From Lachnospiraceae bacterium (GTDB lineage Bacteria; Bacillota; Clostridia; Lachnospirales; Lachnospiraceae), in assembly GCA_029338675.1 (NCBI GenBank), contig JAQYAV010000041.1:1-64000 (forward strand): a stretch of DNA of 64,000 nt. Reading direction: 5' to 3'. Below, one piece after another: positions 7,435-16,499 of this stretch (position 1 is the stretch's first letter; the number at the start of each line of letters is the position of its first letter). A program made the position numbers and the translations under genes. The notes beneath the pieces were generated by a model that made no database searches, was not told the origin of the DNA, and saw only the letters and a list, made by a program, of their open reading frames with translations.

Positions 7435-9378
7435 TTATACCAGCGCTTCACTTTGTTTCGCTGAATTTCCTGTATATAACTGATAATATCTTCCCTTTTT
7501 CTCAATAAGCTCATCATGTGGTCCTCTTTCAATTATCCTTCCTTGTTCAAGAACAATTATACAATCACTATTCTTTACAGTAGATAATCTATGAGCAATT
7601 ACAAATGTTGTTCTACCCTTCATAAGCTTATCCATACCTTCTTGAACAATTTTTTCAGTTCTTGTATCAATAGAGCTTGTTGCTTCATCAAGAATTAGGA
7701 CTGGTGGATCTGCAATAGCTGCTCTTGCTATGGCAAGAAGCTGTCTTTGTCCCTGACTTAAGCTTGCACCACCATTTTTAAGCATTGTGTTGTAGCCATT
7801 AGGCAATTTTCTAATAAATGAATCTGCATTTGCAAGCTTTGCTGCTGCAATTACCTCTTCATCTGTAGCATCAAGTTTACCATATCGTATATTATCCATA
7901 ACAGTTGCAGTAAATAAATTAGTGTCCTGAAGAACCATTCCTAATGACTTTCTCAAATCATCTTTTTTGATTTTATTTATATTGATTCCATCATATCTAA
8001 TCTTACCATCCTGAATATCATAAAATCGATTAATCAAATTAGTAATAGTCGTTTTACCAGCGCCTGTAGAACCTACGAATGCAATCTTCTGTCCTGGTGT
8101 CGCAAATAAATCTACGTTATGAAGAACTATTTTTTCTTCATTGTAGCCAAAATCAACATCATCAAATACTACATCACCAGTAAGCTTAACGTAGCTTACA
8201 GACTTATCCTGCTGATGAATATGCTTCCATGCCCACATTCCAGTTCTTTCTTCACATTCAACAATCTGACCATTTTCTTCTTTAGCATTAACAAGTGTTA
8301 CGTAGCCTTCATCTGTTTCAGGAGCCTCATCAAGTAGCTTAAACAATCTATCAGCTCCTGCAAGTGCCATAACAACTGAATTCATCTGCTGACTTACCTG
8401 GTTTATTGGCATATTAAAGCTTTTGTTAAATGTTAAGAAGCTTACCAAGCCTCCTAGAGTAAAACCTCCAAAGCCCTTTATTGCTATTATTCCACCTACA
8501 ATTGCACATAATACATAACTTACATTTCCAAGTTGAGCATTGATTGGACCAAGCATATTTACAAAACTATTTGCCTTAAATGAACTTTCGCAAAGTTCAT
8601 CGTTAAGCTCTTTGAACTTTTCTTTTGCCTCTTCCTCATGACAGAATACCTTTATAACCTTCTGGCCCTCCATCATTTCCTCAATGTATCCATTTACAGC
8701 ACCAAGACTCTGCTGTTGTTTCATAAAGAACTTACCACTATTACCAGCAATCTTAGTACTTGTTTTTAACATTATTGCTACCATCACTATTGTAAGAATA
8801 GTAAGAGGTATATTCAAAATAAGCATACTTATAAATACACTTACAATAGTAACAACACTTGAAATAAACTGTGGAATACTCTGACTAAGAAGCATTCTTA
8901 ATGTTTCAATATCATTTGTATAAAGAGACATAATGTCGCCATGTGCATGCTGATCAAAATATTTGATTGGAAGTTTCTCCATATGTTCAAACAAATCGTT
9001 TCTTATATCACGCATAGTTCCTTGTGTAACATACATAAGAAGTCTACCCTGCATATATGCCGCAAAAATACCTAACGCATAAAACAAACAAACTCTAATT
9101 ATATCATGTAACAATGGACCATAATCTGGAACATCCATTTTAAGTAATGGACTAATAAAATCATCATATAATGTCTGAATAAACATAGTTCCCTGAACAG
9201 TAGAAAATGTATTAGTAAATATACACACAACTACAAATATACAATGTAGCTTATACTTTCTTCCTACATATTTCATTAATCTTGCAAATAATTTCCCAGG
9301 ATTTTCTATTTTAGGCATTGGTCCCTTCATTCCTCTTGGGCCTCTTCCCGGTCCTTTAACTACCTTTGTTTCTGCCAT
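7435..9378 (-). CDS. ABC exporter half-transporter, catalytically competent subunit
   Basis: A 647-residue membrane-ATPase fusion of the multidrug/lipid type (BmrCD/LmrCD-like). A basic Gly/Pro-rich N terminus precedes six predicted membrane helices (about 45-330). The ATPase domain has Walker A GSTGAGKTT at 436-444, signature LSQGQ, Walker B VLILDE with the catalytic Glu, and the switch His in IAHRLST. About 40 extra residues (roughly 355-395) sit between the membrane and ATPase domains. The next upstream gene encodes the partner with a degenerate site, and the two are separated by 6 bases, so I infer a heterodimer. A MarR regulator heads the operon. Substrate unknown. Confidence 0.93.
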   Translation of the reverse strand: MAETKVVKGPGRGPRGMKGPMPKIENPGKLFARLMKYVGRKYKLHCIFVVVCIFTNTFSTVQGTMFIQTLYDDFISPLLKMDVPDYGPLLHDIIRVCLFYALGIFAAYMQGRLLMYVTQGTMRDIRNDLFEHMEKLPIKYFDQHAHGDIMSLYTNDIETLRMLLSQSIPQFISSVVTIVSVFISMLILNIPLTILTIVMVAIMLKTSTKIAGNSGKFFMKQQQSLGAVNGYIEEMMEGQKVIKVFCHEEEAKEKFKELNDELCESSFKANSFVNMLGPINAQLGNVSYVLCAIVGGIIAIKGFGGFTLGGLVSFLTFNKSFNMPINQVSQQMNSVVMALAGADRLFKLLDEAPETDEGYVTLVNAKEENGQIVECEERTGMWAWKHIHQQDKSVSYVKLTGDVVFDDVDFGYNEEKIVLHNVDLFATPGQKIAFVGSTGAGKTTITNLINRFYDIQDGKIRYDGININKIKKDDLRKSLGMVLQDTNLFTATVMDNIRYGKLDATDEEVIAAAKLANADSFIRKLPNGYNTMLKNGGASLSQGQRQLLAIARAAIADPPVLILDEATSSIDTRTEKIVQEGMDKLMKGRTTFVIAHRLSTVKNSDCIIVLEQGRIIERGPHDELIEKKGRYYQLYTGNSAKQSEALV

Positions 9379-9384
9379 CAGAAC

Positions 9385-11151
9385 CTACCCCCTTTGCTCA
9401 TCGAAATCACCACTACCACTAGTCTGTGTTTCGTATATTTCTCTATATATTTCATTATTTTTCATTAACTGCTCATGGGTTCCAACACCAACAATCTCAC
9501 CATCATCAAGCACAACAATTCTATCCGAATTCTGAATACTAGCAACACGTTGAGCAATAATTATTTTAGTAGTATTAGGTATTTCTTCAGCAAATGCCTT
9601 ACGAATTTTTGCATCAGTTGCAGTATCAACAGCACTTGTACTATCGTATAGATTCAATATTTTTGGTTTCTTAAGCAATGCTCTTGCAATACAAAGTCTT
9701 TGTCTTTGTCCACCTGATACATTAGCACCACCTTGTTCAATTACAGTGTTATAACCATTTGGCATCTTATCAATAAACTCACTAGCACAAGCTAATTCAC
9801 ATGCTTTCTTACATTCTTCATCAGTCGCATCAGGATCTCCCCAACGAAGATTCTCATAAATAGTTCCTGTAAATAATACATTCTTCTGTAATACAACAGA
9901 AACTTCTTTACGAAGAACATCCAAATCATATTCTTTTACATCCACTCCACCAACTTTAATTGTTCCAGAAGTAGTGTCATACAAACGGCTAATCAAATTA
10001 ACCAATGTTGACTTAGAGCTACCTGTTCCTCCTAAAATACCAATTGTTTCCCCTGATGAAATTGATAAATTGATATCCCTTAAAACAGGCTTTCTATCGC
10101 TATTTTGATTATCTTCAGCATTCATATTGTACATGAAGCTTACATTGTCAAATAAAATACTTCCATCCTTTACCTCCATAACTGGATTCTCAGGATTAGA
10201 AATATCTGGAGTTTCATTAAGCACCTCCGCAATTCTCTTTGCACTTGTCTGACTCATAGACATCATTACGAACACCATAGAAAGCATCATAAGATTCATA
10301 AGAATATTCATACAATATGCAAGTAAGCTTGTTAACTCACCCTTAGTAAGTGAATCAGAAACTATCATATGTGCACCAAACCAGCTAATTAATATTATAC
10401 AAGTATACACAGTAAACATCATTACAGGACTGTTTAATATTAATATTTTTTCTATTTTTACAAACATAGAATAAATATTATTACTTGAATTGTAGAACTT
10501 TGAATTTTCATACTTCTCTCTAACATAAGCCTTTACAACTCTGATACCAGAAATATTTTCCTGCACATTTGCATTTAATTCATCATATTTCTTAAATGTT
10601 CTTCCGAACATTGGTGATACAATTTTAATAATTGAAAATAAAATAGTTCCCAAAACAATAACTGCCACCAAATAAACCATAGCTAATCTTGCATTAATCA
10701 TAAATGCCATAAACATAGCAAATATTATACAAACTGGAGCTCTAAAACACATTCTAAGCAGCATTTGATATGCATTTTGAACATTTGTTACATCTGTTGT
10801 CAAACGTGTAATAAGTCCTGCAGTTGAGAATTTGTCAATATTGGAAAATGAAAACGTCTGAATCTTGTCAAACATTCCCTCTCTTAAATTCTTTGCAAGT
10901 CCTGTTGATGCCTTAGCACCATAAACGCCTCCTAAAACACCTGCAGCAAGACCTCCTATTGCTAATACAAACATGACAATTCCTATTTTTACAATATGCC
11001 CCATATTGCCTTTATTAACACCATCATCAATAATTGACGCCATCAAAAAAGGAATAAGAGTTTCAAGAATTACTTCTATTATCATAAAAATAGGAGTTGC
11101 AACAGATGCTTTTTTGTATTCTTTTACGTATTTTCCTAATGTCTTAAACAT
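9385..11151 (-). CDS. ABC exporter half-transporter with degenerate ATP site
   Basis: A 588-residue half-transporter: six membrane helices (about 15-300) and an ATPase domain. Walker A (GGTGSSKST, 374-382) and the signature VSGGQ (478-482) are normal. The rest is not: where Walker B reads hhhhDE, this protein has ILNL-Y502-D503, so the Mg-coordinating Asp is a Tyr and the catalytic Glu is an Asp, and the switch His is Gln534 (IIAQRV). Heterodimeric exporters usually keep one weak site, with E-to-D and H-to-Q changes; losing the Walker B Asp is extra. The partner (7435-9378) carries an intact site. It lies downstream of marR and starts about 96 bases after its stop, after a tandem repeat leader. 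Confidence 0.92.
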   Translation of the reverse strand: MFKTLGKYVKEYKKASVATPIFMIIEVILETLIPFLMASIIDDGVNKGNMGHIVKIGIVMFVLAIGGLAAGVLGGVYGAKASTGLAKNLREGMFDKIQTFSFSNIDKFSTAGLITRLTTDVTNVQNAYQMLLRMCFRAPVCIIFAMFMAFMINARLAMVYLVAVIVLGTILFSIIKIVSPMFGRTFKKYDELNANVQENISGIRVVKAYVREKYENSKFYNSSNNIYSMFVKIEKILILNSPVMMFTVYTCIILISWFGAHMIVSDSLTKGELTSLLAYCMNILMNLMMLSMVFVMMSMSQTSAKRIAEVLNETPDISNPENPVMEVKDGSILFDNVSFMYNMNAEDNQNSDRKPVLRDINLSISSGETIGILGGTGSSKSTLVNLISRLYDTTSGTIKVGGVDVKEYDLDVLRKEVSVVLQKNVLFTGTIYENLRWGDPDATDEECKKACELACASEFIDKMPNGYNTVIEQGGANVSGGQRQRLCIARALLKKPKILNLYDSTSAVDTATDAKIRKAFAEEIPNTTKIIIAQRVASIQNSDRIVVLDDGEIVGVGTHEQLMKNNEIYREIYETQTSGSGDFDEQRG

Positions 11152-11164
11152 ACTATTTCCTTTC

Positions 11165-11212
11165 CTTTTGCCTATACTTTTGCCTATACTTTTTCCTATA
11201 CTTTTTCCTTTA
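11165..11212. repeat. Four tandem copies of a 12-bp unit in the ABC leader
   Basis: Units of CTTTTGCCTATA (two exact) and CTTTTTCCTATA/CTTTTTCCTTTA, without gaps. On the minus strand, the transcript of the downstream ABC gene carries TATAGG(C/A)AAAAG repeats, each with an AGG-AAAA core like a ribosome site. The last copy ends 13 bases before the ATG at 11151. Confidence 0.85.
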
Positions 11213-11247
11213 TAATCTATGATAAAGACAAAAATTTATTATATATT

Positions 11248-11688
11248 TCACATAACTTCCTTTTCAGCATTAGCCTTAACCTGATCCAAAACCTCATAAA
11301 AAATATCAAGCTTTTCCTTATCAATTCCCTGAATAAGCTTAATGTCAGACTTAATAATGTTGTCCCACATGGCAAACATAATATCTCTACCTTTATCTGT
11401 TAAGGTTATTTGTTTAAGTCTGTCATCATAATCAACAGATTTTCTAACAATTAATTCTTTTCTCTCCATCAGTTTAAGAATACTTGTTGTTGTTGATTTA
11501 GCAAGTTCAAACTCCCGTTCAATATCTTTTTGAAAAATTTCCTTTGGTTGTGTTTGATAAATATAACCAAGAATCCAGGTTTGCATTAATGTAGCATCCT
11601 CACCAACATACTTCTTAGTATATTTATAGAATCGTCTCGTTAGAATCTGATGAAGATTCTTAATTTCTCTTCCGATTATTTTCTCCAA
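11248..11688 (-). CDS. MarR-family transcriptional regulator
   Basis: A 146-residue winged-helix protein. The recognition region FELAKSTTTSILKLMERKELIVRKSVDYDDRLKQITLTDKGRDIM (about residues 62-107) has the MarR pattern, including the DxRxKxI/V wing (DDRLKQI). N- and C-terminal helices form the dimer. It is the first gene before the two ABC half-transporters on the same strand, which suggests it controls their export of a toxic compound. Its own promoter at 11803-11830 is followed by a long inverted repeat at 11742-11787 that is a good operator candidate, so autorepression is likely. The effector ligand is unknown. Confidence 0.93.
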   Translation of the reverse strand: MEKIIGREIKNLHQILTRRFYKYTKKYVGEDATLMQTWILGYIYQTQPKEIFQKDIEREFELAKSTTTSILKLMERKELIVRKSVDYDDRLKQITLTDKGRDIMFAMWDNIIKSDIKLIQGIDKEKLDIFYEVLDQVKANAEKEVM

Positions 11689-11741
11689 TTAGCCATTTAC
11701 CTCCTATGCAATTATTCTATAAAATTCATATCTTATACTTA

Positions 11742-11787
11742 TATACTATATAAAACTATTTAATTTTGAACAGTTTTATATAGTATA
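11742..11787. promoter_or_regulatory. Inverted repeat, likely MarR operator
   Basis: Sixteen-base perfect arms (11742-11757 TATACTATATAAAACT and its complement at 11772-11787) around a 14-base spacer. It lies just downstream of the marR promoter, between the start point and the gene, as expected for autoregulation. Confidence 0.6.
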
Positions 11788-11802
11788 GTTCTATACAGAA
11801 CA

Positions 11803-11830
11803 ATTATATCAACATAATTCTATATGTCAA
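11803..11830 (-). promoter_or_regulatory. Promoter of the marR-ABC operon
   Basis: Perfect TTGACA (11825-11830) and perfect TATAAT (11803-11808) on the minus strand with a 16-bp spacer. The start point should be near 11796, placing the inverted repeat immediately downstream. Confidence 0.75.
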
Positions 11831-11867
11831 CACCCAATAGTCAATAATAATTATTTAGCATCATTTC

Positions 11868-11903
11868 AAAAAAAAAAAGATATCACTTAAACTATGATAT
11901 CTT
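11868..11903 (-). terminator. Terminator of the ppx-ppk operon
   Basis: Stem AAGATATCA/TGATATCTT with a 9-base loop, followed on the minus strand by ten T. It lies about 40 bases past the ppk stop. Confidence 0.85.
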
Positions 11904-11945
11904 CTTATATACTCTCTCTATACTCTATTTATATACTCTACATGT

Positions 11946-14081
11946 TTATTCTTCCTTCATTTTAGGAATAAATACTCTAGAAATACTTTCACCAACGACC
12001 TCTAAAGCATTTGATTTCTTAAGTGCTCCCATAGCTTGCTTGCAGAAATAATCCTGTGCCTCAAGCTTCTCTCTTCCTCTTAAATCAATCTTCTCATAGT
12101 GTCCATCATCCTGCATAATGTGAGCCTTAAGAGTATCTGCAAGTTGAATGTTAATTATATTAATTACTTCCTTCTTCAAATCAGAATCTTCAACTGGGAA
12201 TGTAATCTCAACACGCTTATCAAGATTACGAGGCATCCAGTCTGCGCTTCCCATATAAACATCCTCAAAACCTTCATTATAGAAATAGAAAATTCTTGAA
12301 TGCTCTAAGAAATTACCAACAATTGATCTTACTGTTATATTTTCGCTAAGTTCAGGAATTCCTGTTTTAAGACAACATATACCACGAATAATCAAATCAA
12401 TCTTAACCCCTGCGTTAGAAGCTTCATATAAGCTCTGTATTATTACTGGATCACACAAAGAATTCATTTTAGCAATAATTCTTGCTTTCTTACCCTGTTT
12501 TGCATTATCAGTTTCTCGCTTAATAAGAGAAACAAATTTGTTCTTCATCCAAATTGGAGCAACTAAAAGCTTATTCCAAGCTGGTGGTTCCGAGTATCCT
12601 GATAACATATTAAATACTGCTGTTGCATCCTCGCCAATCAAAGCTGAAGCAGTAAGCATACCCATATCTGTATAAAGCTTTGCAGTAATATCATTGTAGT
12701 TTCCTGTTCCTAAATGAACATAACGTCTTATTCCATCCTCCTCTCGTCTAACAACTAATGCTATCTTCGAGTGTGTCTTAAGACCTACTAATCCGTATAT
12801 AACGTGACAGCCAGCTTTTTCAAGCTTTCTAGCCCAAATAATGTTGTTTTCTTCATCAAAACGAGCCTTCAATTCTACCAAAACTGTAACCTGTTTTCCA
12901 TTCTCTGCTGCTTGTGCTAATGCAGCAACAATTGGAGAATTGCCGCTCACTCGATAAAGTGTCTGTTTAATTGCAAGAACATTAGGATCTACTGCTGCCT
13001 GTCGAATAAACTCAATAACAGGAGTAAATTCATCATATGGATGATGTAATAATATATCCTTTCTCTTAATCTGTTCAAATATATTTTCATCAGGATTAAG
13101 TGCCTTTACTGGCTGCGGAATATATTTTTTGTTCTTCAAATGATCAAAACCATCCAAACCATTAACCTTCATAAGAAAAGTTAAGTCAAGCGGACCATTA
13201 ATCTTATATACCGCATCTGTTTCAACCTGAAGCTGTTTCTTTAACTCCTTAAGAAGTCTCTTATCCATATCAATGTCAACCTCAAGCTTAATTACTTCAC
13301 CCCAGGCACGCTTTTTAATTTGCTTTTCAATTTCTTTAAGTAAATCTGCTGCCTCATCCTCATCAATTGCAAGATCAGCATTTCTCATAATTCTGTATGG
13401 ATGTGCGCATACAATCTCATAGTTAAGGAATAGCTTATCCAGATTTTTCTCAATAACCTGTTCAAGCAAAATAATCTCTCTTTCTTTTCCTGTCGCTGGA
13501 AGTTCTATTACTCTAGGCAAAACAGAAGGGACTTGAACCGTTGCAATATCTACAACATCCTTCTTCTTATCATGAATCAACGCTCCAATGTTAAGTGTTT
13601 TATTTCTAATGAGCGGAAATGGTCTAGACGAATCCACTGCCATAGGAGTAAGTACAGGATATACTTCCTTTTCAAAATATTTATCAACATATTTTGCCTG
13701 TTTTTCAGTTAAATCCTCATATCTTTTTACTAGTTTAAGTCCACTAGCTTCAAGAGCAGGAATAAGAGATCTGTTTAATGTTGAATATTGACTATTCATC
13801 ATATTCTTTGTTTCTGGAATAATCAAATCAAGCTGAGCACTTGGAGTAAGTCCAGCCAAATCCTTCTTTGTATAGCCTGCATGAACCATATCAATTAAGG
13901 ATGCAACTCTTATCATAAAAAATTCATCTAAGTTAGAAGCGGTAATAGAAAGGAACTTAATTCTCTCAAATAAAGGAATGGTTTTATCTTTTGCTTCATT
14001 AAGAATTCTATAATTAAACTGTAACCAGCTTAACTCTCTGTTGTAATAATTCTCTGGCTTTTCAAGTAATTTTTTATCCAT
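11946..14081 (-). CDS. ppk: Polyphosphate kinase (PPK1)
   Basis: A 711-residue PPK1, which reversibly moves the terminal phosphate of ATP onto inorganic polyphosphate through a phospho-His. All four domains can be followed: N-terminal helical domain starting PENYYNRELSWLQFNYRIL, head domain (about 110-320), and two PLD-like catalytic domains. The first has TLYRVSGNSPIVAAL and KARFDEENNIIWARKLE; the active-site His lies in YGLVGLKTHSKIALV and the YVHLGTGNYN segment follows. Length is typical. The gene begins 3 bases after the stop of ppx, whose 3' end supplies its AGGAG, so the two are translationally linked: one makes and the other hydrolyses the polymer. Confidence 0.97.
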   Translation of the reverse strand: MDKKLLEKPENYYNRELSWLQFNYRILNEAKDKTIPLFERIKFLSITASNLDEFFMIRVASLIDMVHAGYTKKDLAGLTPSAQLDLIIPETKNMMNSQYSTLNRSLIPALEASGLKLVKRYEDLTEKQAKYVDKYFEKEVYPVLTPMAVDSSRPFPLIRNKTLNIGALIHDKKKDVVDIATVQVPSVLPRVIELPATGKEREIILLEQVIEKNLDKLFLNYEIVCAHPYRIMRNADLAIDEDEAADLLKEIEKQIKKRAWGEVIKLEVDIDMDKRLLKELKKQLQVETDAVYKINGPLDLTFLMKVNGLDGFDHLKNKKYIPQPVKALNPDENIFEQIKRKDILLHHPYDEFTPVIEFIRQAAVDPNVLAIKQTLYRVSGNSPIVAALAQAAENGKQVTVLVELKARFDEENNIIWARKLEKAGCHVIYGLVGLKTHSKIALVVRREEDGIRRYVHLGTGNYNDITAKLYTDMGMLTASALIGEDATAVFNMLSGYSEPPAWNKLLVAPIWMKNKFVSLIKRETDNAKQGKKARIIAKMNSLCDPVIIQSLYEASNAGVKIDLIIRGICCLKTGIPELSENITVRSIVGNFLEHSRIFYFYNEGFEDVYMGSADWMPRNLDKRVEITFPVEDSDLKKEVINIINIQLADTLKAHIMQDDGHYEKIDLRGREKLEAQDYFCKQAMGALKKSNALEVVGESISRVFIPKMKEE

Positions 14082-14084
14082 CTT

Positions 14085-15617
14085 TTACACGCTCCTTTTC
14101 TGTCTAAGTACTGGTCTGATTCCATATACACCTTCAAAGAAATCTGCACGTTTTTCAAACAATCCCGCCTCAAGAGTAATATCTTCATATGTTTTTACTG
14201 TTAACACAAGCTGTTCATTCTTTATTCCAACCTCAAGATTTTCAATTTTTTGTGTATGACTCTTATCCAAAATGTTAGCTATTTTTAATATTGCAGCTAA
14301 TTTGGCTACCTTTACATAATCACATTCTTCTCGATCCGCAAAGTTGTTTTTCTCTGGCAATGCAAGTGGATTATATAAAATTACATTTGCAATCTCCATT
14401 CTCTCTTGGTGAGACAAACCAATAATCTCCGTATTGGCAACAATATGGTACGAATTCATGGCACCATCATGTAAATTAATGAAATTACCACATTCGTGAA
14501 GAATAGCTGCAATATGAAGCTGTAATCTTTCTTTTTTAGTAAGTCCGAAAGACTTTGCAATACTATCAAATATACATAGTGCATTTTCAGCAGTCTTTTC
14601 AATATGAGGTCTGTTGCATCTATATCTCTTACTAATATTGAAAGCTGATGCTAAAATATCATCATCAAAATTGTGATCAAACACACTTCCAGAGCCCTCA
14701 TCCATGTAAGACGCAACAATACCCTCGCAAAAATCCACTTCAGGAGTATATATTTCTTCTGCCTTACAGTTGTTAAGGAATGACTGGTAAATTATTACAC
14801 TCGGCAACAATAATGTAGCCTTCTCATATAAAATCCCATACTTTTCAGCAATTTCCTGAGGTGACATCCTAACAACAGTATTGTACACTACATCAAACTG
14901 CTTTCTTGTAATCTTCTCATCCTCATACTCATAGTAAATTATCTTCTTGATAGAATTAACAACATCACCAACTGCAATTATGTTCTTAATCTCTTTGTCA
15001 TTAAGATACATATTTCTAAATGTAGCAATATCATTTTCAACGTACTCTTCAATAATCTTATCAAGTCTTCCATTTCTATTTCCTAGAATAGATAAATAAT
15101 CACGAACTCTTATTGTTCCTATTGGTATATTCTCAGTTACCACAAGATTATTCTTGTCAAATAATGAAAGCTGAACACTACCCGCACCAACATCAACAAA
15201 TGCAGTATTCTTACTAACAACCTGATGGAAATCCTTGTACTTTGCTACCAATCCCTTAAAAATAATATAACGTTGTTCAGAGTTACTTAATACATTTACA
15301 GTAATGTTTGTACGTCGCTTTACAGTATCTAGCACAAGCTCCGAATTAACCGCCTCACGAATTGCACTAGTCGCATACGCCCGATAGTCTGATACCTTAT
15401 ATTCCTTCATCTTAAGCTTAAAACCATTCAAAATATCGCACACCTGGTTTATAAGTTTTGTCCCTACAGATCCCTTGCTGTAAGTGTCTTTACCAATCTC
15501 AATCCAGTTATTCACACTATCAATCTGGCGAAAAGTCTTCTTGGCATTAACTTCAAAAATCTTCATAGCAATTCTGCTAGAACCAACATAAATCGCAGCA
15601 AATGTCTTATATGCCAC
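14085..15617 (-). CDS. ppx: Exopolyphosphatase / pppGpp phosphohydrolase (Ppx/GppA)
   Basis: A 510-residue two-part protein. The N-terminal ASKHA domain (about residues 1-300) shows the phosphate loops of Ppx/GppA: AIYVGSSRIAMKIF, the YRAYATSAIREAVN segment, and AFVDVGAGSVQLSLF, the adenosine-like loop. The C-terminal part (about 310-510) is an HD-type helical domain, but its key pair reads HECGNF rather than HD, so the metal site there is uncertain. Ppx removes terminal phosphate from polyphosphate and, in some members, from pppGpp. It directly precedes ppk with a 3-base gap. The start codon at 15617 follows a purine-rich AGGTGG-like site. Which substrate dominates cannot be told from sequence. 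Confidence 0.94.
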   Translation of the reverse strand: MAYKTFAAIYVGSSRIAMKIFEVNAKKTFRQIDSVNNWIEIGKDTYSKGSVGTKLINQVCDILNGFKLKMKEYKVSDYRAYATSAIREAVNSELVLDTVKRRTNITVNVLSNSEQRYIIFKGLVAKYKDFHQVVSKNTAFVDVGAGSVQLSLFDKNNLVVTENIPIGTIRVRDYLSILGNRNGRLDKIIEEYVENDIATFRNMYLNDKEIKNIIAVGDVVNSIKKIIYYEYEDEKITRKQFDVVYNTVVRMSPQEIAEKYGILYEKATLLLPSVIIYQSFLNNCKAEEIYTPEVDFCEGIVASYMDEGSGSVFDHNFDDDILASAFNISKRYRCNRPHIEKTAENALCIFDSIAKSFGLTKKERLQLHIAAILHECGNFINLHDGAMNSYHIVANTEIIGLSHQERMEIANVILYNPLALPEKNNFADREECDYVKVAKLAAILKIANILDKSHTQKIENLEVGIKNEQLVLTVKTYEDITLEAGLFEKRADFFEGVYGIRPVLRQKRSV

Positions 15618-15653
15618 TTGTATCCACCTCCATATTAAGTTTGTATATTATAA

Positions 15654-16481
15654 TTATTCCATTGAATTCTCTTTAAGTAATTCAAATAATTCCATAACTG
15701 TTTTGTTATAGCCTGGGTGATATGCGTATGGCGCGATTTCATTCAAAGGCTCTAACACAAATTGTCTCTTAGCCATCTCAATATGTGGAATGATTAATTT
15801 TTCTTCCATAATAATCTCTCGATCATAAAGTAATATATCGATATCAAGAGTTCTAGGTCCCCAGTGAATAAGTCTTTTTCTTCCTGCCCCCTGTTCAATG
15901 TCATTAACAACAGCAAGTAGGTCCATTGGGTCATATAAAGTTTCAATCTCAAGACACCCATTCAAAAAGTCATCCTGCTCAACATCCCCATATGGTTTTG
16001 TAACTATATATGTTGACACCTTATTAACCTTTATATACTCATCCTTGTTAAGCTGATCTACGGCATAATCCAAATACCCTTCTTTATCCCCTAAGTTTGA
16101 ACCAATGCTAAGATATGCAATATGCTTCTTTCTAGTAAGGTCTACATATACTGTATCAAAGACCATATCAATAGGTGCCTCTGGCTTTGAAATAATAATT
16201 CTGATTTCTTTTATTTTATCATATTTTAGCAAAATTGTGCTGGAAATATTCTCAGCAACTGCCTCAATTAAGTCATAATTTTGCTCTGTCATTATCACAT
16301 TAATATCTGCACAAATATCTGCATAATTTACAGTTTTTTCTAAATCATCTGTAACACCTGCTTCCTTCAAATCCACAGATAATTCAGCTGTTATTATAAA
16401 GGGCTGACCATTTTGTTTTTCACTTGCAAACACTCCATGATTTGCATATATCTCCAAGTCTTTTATTACAATCTTATCCAT
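15654..16481 (-). CDS. folKB: Bifunctional dihydroneopterin aldolase / HPPK (FolB-FolK)
   Basis: A 275-residue fusion of two consecutive folate enzymes. Residues 1-118 form FolB: IYANHGVF near 12-19, then ADICADIN and the catalytic-region Lys near the end of ISKPEAP. Residues about 122-275 form FolK: AYLSIGSNLGDKEGYLDYAVD, then DFLNGCLEIET and GPRTLDIDILLYD, which bind HMDP and ATP. FolB splits dihydroneopterin into 6-hydroxymethyl-dihydropterin and glycolaldehyde, and FolK pyrophosphorylates it for folP, whose gene ends 18 bases upstream of this start. Fused FolB-FolK is common in Firmicutes. Position: last folate gene of the cluster before ppx. Confidence 0.95.
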   Translation of the reverse strand: MDKIVIKDLEIYANHGVFASEKQNGQPFIITAELSVDLKEAGVTDDLEKTVNYADICADINVIMTEQNYDLIEAVAENISSTILLKYDKIKEIRIIISKPEAPIDMVFDTVYVDLTRKKHIAYLSIGSNLGDKEGYLDYAVDQLNKDEYIKVNKVSTYIVTKPYGDVEQDDFLNGCLEIETLYDPMDLLAVVNDIEQGAGRKRLIHWGPRTLDIDILLYDREIIMEEKLIIPHIEMAKRQFVLEPLNEIAPYAYHPGYNKTVMELFELLKENSME

Positions 16482-16499
16482 AAGCCCCTCCTAAATATT

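Noticed and set aside
7435..11151. Lantibiotic or peptide exporter assignment for the two ABC half-transporters
   Set aside because: No peptidase C39 domain or peptide gene is nearby; only a general multidrug-type heterodimer is supported.
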